This document shows positions 35,352-43,445 of a DNA stretch of 64,000 nucleotides, piece after piece. The notes below the pieces were generated by a model, which saw nothing but the letters and a program-made list of their open reading frames with translations, had not been told where the DNA came from and did not search any database. The stretch's first letter is position 1; every line of letters begins with the position of its first letter. The stretch comes from Robertmurraya andreesenii (GTDB taxonomy: Bacteria > Bacillota > Bacilli > Bacillales > Cytobacillaceae), in NCBI RefSeq assembly GCF_030813005.1, contig NZ_JAUSTU010000003.1, positions 226,019-290,018 on the forward strand. The letters run 5' to 3'. The position numbers and the translations under genes are program-made.

Positions 35352-35697
35352 TCCGTTCGCCTCTCGTTATATATGTCGCATTTTGTTGTAAACTCTTCAA
35401 GAAAAAGTATACCATAATCTTCTAGGCGGTATATCTAACTCAATTCGATAACGGCGACGCTAATGAACCAATTAGATGTTCCGAAATAAAAAAGGGAAAC
35501 TCCTATCTATTAGGAATTTTCCCTTTTTGTATTAATCCACACTACTGTCAGTTCATTACGTTACTTAGAATTGGAGGTAATAATAGTAGTATTATCGCAA
35601 TAAGCTTAAGCAATAGTGATATTTTCTTCGGGAGTTTTTCCTGCCCTTTTCCTCTATACCACCCACTAAATTAACTTTAGCATATGTTGACTTTATT
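35352..35697. other. Intergenic region between McrBC and lipoprotein genes
   Basis: It holds the mcrB leader and a terminator at 35488-35527 for the lipoprotein transcript. No further reading frame is supported. Confidence 0.5.
35488..35527 (-). terminator. Terminator downstream of the lipoprotein gene
   Basis: AAAAAGGGAAA pairs with TTTCCCTTTTT around an inner stem CCTA/TAGG; U-tracts exist on both strands, so it may act in both directions. Confidence 0.8.
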
Positions 35698-36162
35698 CTA
35701 CTTTATGACCACATTCCCCACATACTGAGCACTACCAGCTGAATTCGTAAATACCACTTCTAAAATATAATGCCCCCTCGTCTTAGGAAACTGAAACTCT
35801 CGAGAGTCGTCTAAATCAAGTTCGATTCGTTTGTCATCTTGTAAGAGGGCTGCGGTTATCTTTTGGTCCGTCCAAATATCGCCCCCATTGTTTTCGTTCT
35901 CTTTAAAATTCAAGTAACTCTTTTGTCCTGAGAACACAATGATTTCATCCAGTGATGCTGCGAATTCTTCCACATCTTCAATCTTTTGCTGTACATCTTC
36001 ACTAGCTGTCTTCCAACTAACATTTGCTTCTGTTAATTGAACAGAGGTAAGATCCAAATCTAAATGAGCTGTGGGTACGCCCACATCATAGTCTTCTCCA
36101 AAACATCCAGTAAGTGCAAAAGCTAAGAGCAATCCTGCACATAATTTGAAAAATAGCTTCAT
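35698..36162 (-). CDS. Lipoprotein, unknown function
   Basis: A 154-aa exported protein: MKLFFKLCAGLLLAFALTGC is a lipoprotein signal with lipobox ALTGC. The mature part has DLDLTSVQLTEANVSW and ends with strands FQFPKTRGHYILEVVFTN, like a small beta-sandwich. The ATG at 36162 follows GAGGTG; an upstream TTG would swallow that site. No family recognised. Confidence 0.7.
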   Translation of the reverse strand: MKLFFKLCAGLLLAFALTGCFGEDYDVGVPTAHLDLDLTSVQLTEANVSWKTASEDVQQKIEDVEEFAASLDEIIVFSGQKSYLNFKENENNGGDIWTDQKITAALLQDDKRIELDLDDSREFQFPKTRGHYILEVVFTNSAGSAQYVGNVVIK

Positions 36163-36275
36163 GTTACACCTCAATATGTATTTAAAAATTGATGAAAAAT
36201 GATTTGACCCCTTTTCTTATTTAGCAACTCGTATTTTGAAAGATTGATTCTTTCATAGTTAGAGCAGAACTCGGA

Positions 36276-36953
36276 TCATTTTTGTTTCTCCCCAGTGACC
36301 CATGCAAAATATACATGAATCCCATCAAGTAGGATTGGACCGACGATTTCATTCTTTTTGGCAGATAGTTCAAATAATTTGACAAAATCACGATAATCCT
36401 CAAACCATTCCCCTGTCTCACTAAACGAATGGACAAGCATAAGTGCATGATTCGCATTCACTTTTCTCGCCTCGAGCAAAGCTGATGCGGTTCGATGGAG
36501 CAGTTGATACCTTTTGTTTTTAATCGTTTTCTCTTCCAAATTGAGGAGATTGAGCAAGAATTCGAGCCGCTTTTTCTTGCCATCACTTGGTCGTACACCT
36601 AACCATGCCTCAACTGTTTCACCAAAAGGCTCCGAAACCTTTCCTTCAACCATGATCGTCAGCAGTTCATCACCTGATTTTGCCATAAGATAGAGATCGT
36701 TTTGCGAACCGGCACCCCCTCCAGGCAATGCAACCTTATACTCAGGAAATGCGTACAATATTTCCACATCATGAAACACAGGAATTTGGCATTGCTTAAA
36801 AACTCTTTCAACACATGATGGTAGATTCCTAGCTCCTTCCCAGCAATGTGCGAGCTCATAAGCCGAATATCCTGCTTTCCATTGTTTTTCTGGATTTGCT
36901 AATAGAGCTTTCCATGATTCAGAACCGTTTGTTGAAACATAATATTTTCCCAT
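36276..36953 (-). CDS. PD-(D/E)XK-like protein (DUF6946 type)
   Basis: A 225-aa soluble protein. The spacing SQNDLYLMA...TIMVEGKVSEPFG (Asp near 84, ExK near 103-105) fits a PD-(D/E)XK nuclease core. Other conserved-looking blocks are SWKALLANPEKQWK at the start, VEAWLGVRPSDGKKKRLEFL and ALMLVHSFSE. The ATG at 36953 follows GGAAGG. It lies near the McrBC genes but is separated from them by a lipoprotein gene and terminators, so a role in defence is only a suggestion. Confidence 0.55.
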   Translation of the reverse strand: MGKYYVSTNGSESWKALLANPEKQWKAGYSAYELAHCWEGARNLPSCVERVFKQCQIPVFHDVEILYAFPEYKVALPGGGAGSQNDLYLMAKSGDELLTIMVEGKVSEPFGETVEAWLGVRPSDGKKKRLEFLLNLLNLEEKTIKNKRYQLLHRTASALLEARKVNANHALMLVHSFSETGEWFEDYRDFVKLFELSAKKNEIVGPILLDGIHVYFAWVTGEKQK

Positions 36954-36991
36954 TAAAAATCTTCCTTCCAAGAATCTATTTTCCCACTAGA

Positions 36992-37024
36992 AAAACCGTA
37001 CCTTTTCCATAGGAGTACGGTTTA
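36992..37024 (-). terminator. Terminator of the 37.2-37.6 kb gene
   Basis: AAACCGTAC and GTACGGTTT form the stem; the minus-strand tail is TTTTTC. Similar to the hairpin at 27487-27518. Confidence 0.65.
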
Positions 37025-37157
37025 CTATCATCCTATTCATTTCGTTCTCGCACCATAGCATTTCACGTGCTCCAACCGAAAGTCCTATTTGCTATTGTAG
37101 GAATATGGTGGATCATAACAGCCATCGTAACAGATGTGCCGCTTCCACGATTTAAGC

Positions 37158-37628
37158 CTAAATCGTATTTCCTTTTTTCTTCGCATCTGCATCCAGAGCT
37201 GCGCCAATCGCCAAACCTATACTCAGTCCTATTGACATTCCAAAACCAATATTATCAAAAATCGTTAATCCAAACACGACGCCCATACTTAGTCCGAACG
37301 ACATGTAGATAGCTAGATAAGTTCCCTCTGCCACAAGCTTATGCCGCTTTTGCAGATGTGAGGCAATCTGATTGATAACTTTATTATGAGGTTTCAAGGT
37401 GTCCGTTTGCAGCAGATCCAACCTCTCTTGAAGATCAGAAAAATGTGACTTCAGCTCAAGAAGTTTTTGTTTGCATTCCATGCAGCTATCTGAAAAGGAA
37501 CTTAGCCGATCAATCAATCGTTCGCATTTATCTAGATTAAGCTTCTTCGCAGTCTGCTCATCAACGGCATCCTTCATTTCTCTAACCATAGTCTTTAAAT
37601 GCTCCACTTCATTCTGCAACGAAAACAC
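37158..37628 (-). CDS. Coiled-coil protein with Gly-rich membrane tail
   Basis: A 156-aa protein. Residues 1-90 form a coiled coil (EVEHLKTMVREMKDAVDEQ, KQKLLELKSHFSDLQERLDL) containing a Cys-x2-Cys (SCMECKQ). Residues 98-150 are two small-residue-rich membrane helices, MSFGLSMGVVFGLTIF and GMSIGLSIGLAIGAAL, a glycine-zipper pattern. Family not recognised. Preceded by GGAGGTG. Confidence 0.6.
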   Translation of the reverse strand: MFSLQNEVEHLKTMVREMKDAVDEQTAKKLNLDKCERLIDRLSSFSDSCMECKQKLLELKSHFSDLQERLDLLQTDTLKPHNKVINQIASHLQKRHKLVAEGTYLAIYMSFGLSMGVVFGLTIFDNIGFGMSIGLSIGLAIGAALDADAKKKGNTI

Positions 37629-37758
37629 CTCCGATATGTAATCAGCTACTTAGTTATACGATTTCGTATGGAAAAGGTTTCAAAATATCCTCTCCAATAT
37701 GGCAATTGTAACCATAAAAGGAATCGGTACGTCTATGTAGTAAAGGATGTGATTTATT

Positions 37759-38568
37759 TTGAAGAAAAGACCGCTTTTATTTGTTGCTCTTGCCATATGC
37801 ATTCTTCTTTTTGGCGGTTGTGGGAAAGGTGGAAAATTTTCTCCGTCATATACTGAGCCGAACAAGGCTAGTCATAATGAAGTCATAGATAGGCATGGCC
37901 AAGTGGAGAATATGGAAAGATTAGATTCCTTCGTTGAAAGAGTTCAAGCAAAATCTAAGGATAAGGTCAGATTAATACGGTACACGATTGAGGGAGATCC
38001 GATTTATCATGACTTGGATTTCGATGGAACCACATTAACCTTGACATATGATACTACGGAGGATAAGTTCGGGCAGGGAGAAGTAACTTCATACAAATGT
38101 AAAAGTATTCAAAAACAAGAATCAGACACGGAAACGAAATATACGCTTGAAGGCTGTCCGAAAGAATATATGGGTGAATTATTATACATATCCCATGATG
38201 TAGAACAGCAAGACTATTTCGCTTTCGAATTAAAATATGGTGAAGATAAGAAAAACGAGATTGATACGAAAGAACAGGTTTTGACGAAGGACTTGCCAAA
38301 CGGTGAAACGATGAACATCAGTGATTTTCAATTATCAACAGACCAAATGAACCGGATATATAAACAAATGGTCTATGCGAACTACCTTCAACCGAAAAGC
38401 TTATCCAACTCCTGTAAAGATAAATCCTACGACATGTATGAATTAAATGTTTGGATAAACGATGGTGAGCGGAGCTATGAATGGACCTCCTGCGACCAAA
38501 GTGAAGATGGCCTGGAAATGACGAACCTAGCACAGACTATAGTTGAAATCGTGGAAGAATCGCTCTAA
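37759..38568 (+). CDS. DUF4362-like lipoprotein
   Basis: A 269-aa exported protein with lipoprotein signal LLFVALAICILLFGGCGKGG. The mature N-terminal domain (NEVIDRHGQVENMERLDSFV, VRLIRYTIEGDPIYHDLDFD) is typical of DUF4362 proteins of Bacillaceae; a second part with paired cysteines follows (SNSCKDKSYDMYELNVWI, EWTSCDQ). The start is TTG at 37759 after AAGGATG. Function unknown; often in several copies per genome. Confidence 0.8.
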   Translation: MKKRPLLFVALAICILLFGGCGKGGKFSPSYTEPNKASHNEVIDRHGQVENMERLDSFVERVQAKSKDKVRLIRYTIEGDPIYHDLDFDGTTLTLTYDTTEDKFGQGEVTSYKCKSIQKQESDTETKYTLEGCPKEYMGELLYISHDVEQQDYFAFELKYGEDKKNEIDTKEQVLTKDLPNGETMNISDFQLSTDQMNRIYKQMVYANYLQPKSLSNSCKDKSYDMYELNVWINDGERSYEWTSCDQSEDGLEMTNLAQTIVEIVEESL

Positions 38569-38587
38569 GATACGCTAGAATCCCATT

Positions 38588-38618
38588 AAAAAACAGTTGC
38601 TTATAGCAGCTGTTTTTT
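38588..38618 (+). terminator. Bidirectional terminator
   Basis: AAAAAACAG-TTGC and GCAG-CTGTTTTTT form a stem with U-tracts on both strands, between the DUF4362 gene and the truncated tnpB end. Confidence 0.8.
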
Positions 38619-38631
38619 AAATAAGTTGTGT

Positions 38632-39701
38632 TTAACGGTAATGAATTATTTGTGTCGCCACGTAACCACATGAACAAAGGTAGGTACGTTCAGATAGTTT
38701 CATAGGTTTTTCTGCACCACAACAAGAACACTTCTTAGTGGAAGGAAACCACTTGTCAATTTTCACAGTTGTTTTCCTTGTTCTTTTAGTTTGTATGCTA
38801 AAAAAGTGGTGAACATGCCCCAACCATTATCGTGAACACTTTTTCCAAAGTGAAGGGCCTGTGACATTCCTTTCATGTTCAAGTCCTCAATCACGACGGC
38901 ATCGAAGTTAGAAGCTAATTCTTTTGACTTATGGTGAAGGAAATTCATGCGTTGGTTCACTACCTTTTCATGTAACTTAGCGACTACTAAGCGTTGCTTG
39001 TTCCAACGTGCAGAACCTTTCTTACGCTTGGATAAAATACGCCCAGCTTTTGCTAACTTCTCTGACATAACACGATAATAGCGAGGATAATTGGCTTTCT
39101 CATTCTCGCTGCTTACGTATAATTCAGACATAGCAAAATCTAATCCAACAACATGCTCTACGGCTTTGGGCTTTATATCTTTTTCGTATTCTGTTCGTAC
39201 AGATACATAGTATTTTCCTGATTTTGTTTTAGAAATTGTACATGATTTCAACCTGTAGTTTTCAGGAATTTCCCTATGTTGTTTGATTTTGACTAATTTT
39301 AGTTTAGGTAATTTGATATGACCGTCTTGCAATTCAATATTTCCGTTTACTCGATTCGTTGTATAGGATTGCTTTGTCTTACGATTCTTGAAATTTGGAA
39401 ATTCAGCATTGACTTCAAAGAAGTTTTTATAAGCGTTTTGCAGATTGAGTTGTGCGTTCGCTAAGGCTAATGAATCCACTTCTCTTAGGAATGGGAATTC
39501 TTCTTTATATTTTGCTGGAGTCGGAAACTTTTGTTCCTTTAGTTTTTCTCTATCATTTTTGAACTTTTCATAAGTTTGCTTGCGTTCTGCTAACATTTTG
39601 TTGTAGACAAAACGGACACAACCAAAAGTCTTTGATAATAACACTTCTTGTTTTTTGTTCGGCAATAAACGGAATTTGAAAGCTTTGTTTTGCTTAGTCA
39701 T
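38632..39701 (-). pseudogene. tnpB: IS200/IS605-type TnpB, frameshifted and 3' truncated
   Basis: An RNA-guided nuclease gene of a transposon, now broken. The first frame (39701-38763, 312 aa) has the helix-turn-helix start FKFRLLPNKKQEVLLSKTFG, RuvC-I Asp in HVVGLDFAMSEL and RuvC-II Glu in AVVIEDLNMKG. After EQGKQL the frame shifts near 38770; the next frame resumes with VKIDKWFPSTKKCSCCGAEK and the zinc-finger CSCGYVA. There RuvC-III (normally DRDxNAAxN) is replaced by TQIIHYR and a stop. The missing catalytic Asp and the frameshift make it inactive. No tnpA is nearby. Confidence 0.9.
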
Positions 39702-39731
39702 ATCAATTCACCTCCTATTTGGCTGCGCCCT

Positions 39732-40151
39732 TCACATTCCTTGAGTATGGGAGACTTTTTTCGGAAATCCGTTAAATTCCTTGTCTACTATATAAACATC
39801 CTCTTCATTCATAACATCATCGGCAGTTAAGGATGAAGCATTTTCAAGGATATAAGCATCATCGACATGCTGATAAAAAATATAGCATGACTGTTTGGGC
39901 ACATGATAAAATGCTGTGTCAGCTTCTTTTTCTTTCAAGCAGTTCTTTTTTTCATAACTAAATACATGCCATAAGTATCCACAACAACCATCTTCATCAT
40001 AAAGATAAATAGATTTCTTTACTTGCTCACTAAGATGATTGGCAAAACTGTCCTCCCATAGTTTTCTCAAATACACTCCCCATTTAGGGATTTCTATCAC
40101 TTTCACCTTTTTACTTCTAAGAGATTCAACAAAATCTATTAAATGCTCCAA
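39732..40151 (-). CDS. DUF4275-family protein, C-terminus altered
   Basis: A 139-aa cytosolic protein with the DUF4275 pattern: IEIPKWGVYLRKLWEDSFA, GYLWHVFSYEKKNCLKEKEA and CYIFYQHVDDAYILENAS. The family normally goes on after VDKEFN with a W-x-Y-x-x-THE tail; here it reads GFPKKVSHTQGM and stops 30 bp before tnpB. Insertion of the TnpB element probably replaced the last residues. The start is a TTG at 40151 near GGTAGGTG. Function unknown. Confidence 0.7.
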   Translation of the reverse strand: MEHLIDFVESLRSKKVKVIEIPKWGVYLRKLWEDSFANHLSEQVKKSIYLYDEDGCCGYLWHVFSYEKKNCLKEKEADTAFYHVPKQSCYIFYQHVDDAYILENASSLTADDVMNEEDVYIVDKEFNGFPKKVSHTQGM

Positions 40152-40177
40152 TCTGACACCTACCTATTTGATATATA

Positions 40178-40222
40178 AAAACATGGTTGCTTTTTATCAT
40201 TTATTCAAAAGCAACCATGTTT
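40178..40222 (-). terminator. Terminator between yitT-like and DUF4275 genes
   Basis: AAACATGGTTGCTTTT and AAAAGCAACCATGTTT form a 16-bp perfect stem. It ends the yitT-like gene on the minus strand. Its right arm is part of a repeat also found at 41375-41409. Confidence 0.75.
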
Positions 40223-40235
40223 GAGAAAAGCGCCT
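40201..40235. repeat. Short interspersed repeat, copy A
   Basis: Matches 41375-41409 at 29 of 35 positions, with TGTTTGAGAAAAG identical. Both copies lie in noncoding DNA on each side of the yitT-like gene, in the same orientation. Confidence 0.55.
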
Positions 40236-40250
40236 TTATACGAAATTTAA

Positions 40251-41126
40251 TTAATGAATATCTTTCTTGCTGAAGTTGCCGCCCTTAACTTCAGCAACAT
40301 CATACACAGCGACAAAAGCATGTTTGTCTATTTCATTAATAATTTCTTTCATTTTACTGTCTTCTAAACGGTTAATAATACAAGTAATTTCTTTGAATTT
40401 TTCATTTGTATAACCGCCTTCGACTAGATTATATGTTGCAGTACGACCTAAGCGGTCACGAATCGTTTCAACCATTAACTCGGGTTCGCTGGTGATAATT
40501 TTGAAGGTTTTAGAACCACTCAAACCTTCTTCAACCGTGTGAATCACCTTTGAAGCAACAAAATAAGCAATCCCTGATAAGAAAGCTCCTTGAAGACCAA
40601 ATACTGTTGAAACAACAATGAACACAAATAAGTTTAGGAATAAAATGAGATCACTTGTTCCAAAGGGCAATTTGCGGGAAAGTAATACGGCAAGCATATC
40701 AATCCCATCTAATGCACCACCATTTCTTAAGGCTAATCCCATGCCAAAACCTATGATAATCCCTCCCACAACGGTTACAAGCAACGTATCTCCTTGAATA
40801 ATGGTCGGTATATGGTGCATAACGCTAGTTCCGTACGCTAATGAAGCAATCCCAATTACGGAGTAAATAGCAAAGCTCTTTCCAATTTGTTTATATCCTA
40901 AGAATACGAATGGAATGTTCAGTATCGAGATGAGAATCCCTAATGGTAATCCAGTTAATTCAGAACCGACGATACTTAGACCTGTCACGCCGCCATCTGA
41001 TACATTATTTGGAATTAATATTGCTTCTAGTCCATATGCGGTTATAAATGCCCCGATAATAATGGCTATTGCTCGTGTCAATTTTTTAACTCGTATGGTG
41101 CTTTCTTTCTTTGTGCTTTTACTCAT
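40251..41126 (-). CDS. YitT-family membrane protein (DUF161/DUF2179)
   Basis: A 291-aa protein with five or six membrane helices and a C-terminal cytosolic DUF2179 domain. Family landmarks: ALEAILIPNNVSDGGVTGLS-like segment near 30-48 (here YGLEAILIPNNVSDGGVTG), ALRNGGALDGIDMLA near 133, and the tail ITSEPELMVETI...RTATYNLVEGGYTNE. Members are of uncertain function; some are linked to stress or transport. Full length, single gene. Confidence 0.9.
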   Translation of the reverse strand: MSKSTKKESTIRVKKLTRAIAIIIGAFITAYGLEAILIPNNVSDGGVTGLSIVGSELTGLPLGILISILNIPFVFLGYKQIGKSFAIYSVIGIASLAYGTSVMHHIPTIIQGDTLLVTVVGGIIIGFGMGLALRNGGALDGIDMLAVLLSRKLPFGTSDLILFLNLFVFIVVSTVFGLQGAFLSGIAYFVASKVIHTVEEGLSGSKTFKIITSEPELMVETIRDRLGRTATYNLVEGGYTNEKFKEITCIINRLEDSKMKEIINEIDKHAFVAVYDVAEVKGGNFSKKDIH

Positions 41127-41557
41127 TTAGTTACCTCTTTTCAATCTAGATTCAATTGGCGGAAAGCTACATCCGCTTAATGATAAAATTATTCCATAAA
41201 AACTCGTTCTAGGGCAAATAGGAACGACGTATTTGAGGCAATATTTTGTTTCAATGATATTTTTCTCACTGATTGTGGTTGTGGAATGTCCTTAATGCCG
41301 GCCATTCTGTTTGATACTGGGGGTGCGATGGATAGAATGAGTAGCACTTTTTTCCATTGCTTTATAAATATTTTTTGTTCAATTGCAACAGTGTTTGAGA
41401 AAAGAGCCTAAATTGAAGTATTTTCTATACCCTCATAAATTGTGCAACAGTTCCAAAATTGACTAATATAAATCATTTAATCCAATTCAAAGGAAAATAG
41501 CAATTTTTCATTTCCAAATATTTCATGATAAGTTACACTAAAAAGAGAGGTGATCTT
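41127..41557. other. Intergenic region upstream of yitT-like gene
   Basis: Contains the yitT-like leader (ribosome site AGAGGT at about 41134-41139) and repeat copy B (41375-41409). Otherwise AT-rich with no supported gene. Confidence 0.45.
41375..41409. repeat. Short interspersed repeat, copy B
   Basis: See copy A at 40201-40235: shared core GTTTGAGAAAAG and flanking GCAAC/GCCT. The hairpin partner arm is less well preserved here. Confidence 0.55.
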
Positions 41558-41740
41558 ATGATTTTGCTTTACATATTCGTAGGTACATTAGTGGGATTTA
41601 TTCTTCACGAATTTTCTGGAAGCCTAATTGGGGGTGTTATTGGAGCATTAGCGTTTATTTCGTTTCAACTAGATTTGATTCTGCTAGAATTGAAAAAGTC
41701 TAGACAGCAACGGGGAGTAGAGCCGAAGGAAAAAGAATAA
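41558..41740 (+). CDS. Small membrane protein
   Basis: A 60-aa protein: two hydrophobic stretches (LLYIFVGTLVGFILHEF, LIGGVIGALAFISFQLDLIL) and a charged tail KSRQQRGVEPKEKE. The ATG at 41558 follows GAGGTGATCTT; an earlier start has no ribosome site. A 12-codon fragment with the same leader and first residues is at 53119-53157, so it belongs to a small repeated family. Confidence 0.6.
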   Translation: MILLYIFVGTLVGFILHEFSGSLIGGVIGALAFISFQLDLILLELKKSRQQRGVEPKEKE

Positions 41741-41868
41741 TAGAACAGAAACGAGAATTATTGGATTATTGACACATCGAAATAAGCATTCGTTCCGCTG
41801 GTTTTTCAAAGAAAAAATGCGTTTACTTGGTCAGGAAAAGAGTAGGACACAAAAATAGTATATAAAAT

Positions 41869-42882
41869 TTAATCTATTATCCCTCTTAACATTTGTTCTT
41901 CTACATTTTCACCATCAACCCAATCTTGAAAATTAAAATCCAAGACATGTTCACTTTGCGCAATGGTAGTTATGATTCTTGAATTTTGATAAGAGTATGA
42001 TAACGTATGAAGGGTTCCAAATAGGTTTTCATAATCAGTAAAAAATAATGGTGAATTTTTATCCTTAAATTCATCAAACATTTCTTCATGTGTGAGATTT
42101 TTATTTGAAATTTCTTGAAGATAACGATTACGTTTAACCGAACCGTCAATAGACACTCTGTTCTTATTTTGTAGCATCTCGTCCTGAAAATGATTGACAC
42201 AAGATAATGATGATTGTCCAAGCCTTACCATTACTTTCTCTGGGCTCGCTTCAACAACGGCCATATTGTCATTTTTATCACCAAGTGAAAAATTATAACA
42301 CGCTGCATGAGGGATTTCTTTCAACATTTGAATTGCCTCATCAACTGAAGAACACATATCCAAAACCATCCTAATCGCAGTCCATGGAGATATTCCTTTT
42401 GAATAACTATTATTACTCACAAAGTGCAATCCCGCTACTAAACCTTTTTCGTTAATTCCATCATGCCTTCCTAAAACTTGAAGATTATATCCTGCTGTTG
42501 CAAAGGCTTCCTCAGATTGAACCAAGCTAAATATCCCATCATAAAGGGCTGGAGAAAAATCATAATTCCTCACATAATAATCTTTTGTTATAATTGCAGA
42601 ACAACCCATAGCTTCAGTCATTGGGACATCATAACCGCTGAGCAAAGAAGCAGACTTCTTGGAGGAAATCTCTAATCCATTAGCTAGCCCATCTAACTCT
42701 TCAATTAAATGCGGTGCTAAGGCCGAATAAATGGTTTTCATGTTTTCATAGTCTATCTCTGGTCTTGTTATTGAATCCAAGACTTTTAACAGTGGTTTAT
42801 TTTGTAAATACTTGCCGAGCTTTAATCCAATATTAAATGAAGTATCTCTGATTTGAAATATATTTACAAAAAATTCGGACAT
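41869..42882 (-). CDS. C45-family autoproteolytic acyltransferase/hydrolase
   Basis: A 337-aa Ntn-hydrolase of the acyl-CoA:6-aminopenicillanic acid acyltransferase type. The nucleophile is the Cys in AMGCSAII near 93, exposed after self-cleavage; then VRNYDFSP, LQVLGRHDGINEKGLVAGLH near 135-154 and NNSYSKGISPW. Such proteins hydrolyse amide bonds of small acylated amines. No signal peptide, so cytosolic. Monocistronic. Substrate cannot be predicted. Confidence 0.8.
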   Translation of the reverse strand: MSEFFVNIFQIRDTSFNIGLKLGKYLQNKPLLKVLDSITRPEIDYENMKTIYSALAPHLIEELDGLANGLEISSKKSASLLSGYDVPMTEAMGCSAIITKDYYVRNYDFSPALYDGIFSLVQSEEAFATAGYNLQVLGRHDGINEKGLVAGLHFVSNNSYSKGISPWTAIRMVLDMCSSVDEAIQMLKEIPHAACYNFSLGDKNDNMAVVEASPEKVMVRLGQSSLSCVNHFQDEMLQNKNRVSIDGSVKRNRYLQEISNKNLTHEEMFDEFKDKNSPLFFTDYENLFGTLHTLSYSYQNSRIITTIAQSEHVLDFNFQDWVDGENVEEQMLRGIID

Positions 42883-43051
42883 GTGAATCCTCTCCTATCT
42901 TCCTACCTTAGTCTGGCCGTTTGTTTAAGTACAACTTTCACAGTGCAATTATTAAATTTGTCTTTTTATTCTTCCTCCAAAACGTCCCCACTTTGTTGTA
43001 GAAACGCACACCTGACTACTTATTACAACTTCCCTCGTGATATGATGATAC

Positions 43052-43339
43052 CTAAATACTGAAAGCAACCATAAAGCCAACAAAGAAGAATAGAACAGAA
43101 CCTAATACAAAACAGTTTACACTTAAAGAACCAAATGTTCTTTTAAACTTATAATTGTTTTTTATTCCTGTATAGCTTAAAGCTATCCTAATCTCACTAT
43201 AATTTGTGGGAAGACCACCAGTGCTTGAAAAAAAGATAAAGAAGACAGAAGAAAATAATCCGACGTAAAACATCATATCCAAAAGATAATAATTAAATTT
43301 TTCTGCCAAAAGATAAGACAACCCTAATTCAGCCATCAT
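43052..43339 (-). CDS. Small membrane protein, unrecognised
   Basis: A 95-aa reading frame with helices FYVGLFSSVFFIFF and CFVLGSVLFFFVGFMVAF and a central polar part. The ATG pair at 43339 has no good ribosome site, and the frame is open for eight more codons upstream, so the 5' end may be lost. Confidence 0.4.
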   Translation of the reverse strand: MMAELGLSYLLAEKFNYYLLDMMFYVGLFSSVFFIFFSSTGGLPTNYSEIRIALSYTGIKNNYKFKRTFGSLSVNCFVLGSVLFFFVGFMVAFSI

Positions 43340-43445
43340 TACAATAATCGTATAAATCCTTTAGTTAAAAAATAACCTGAATTATCTCTATATAAAAGCA
43401 TAAAGTCTAGCTGGAATATCTATGAGTTCATCATCTATAAGCTTT

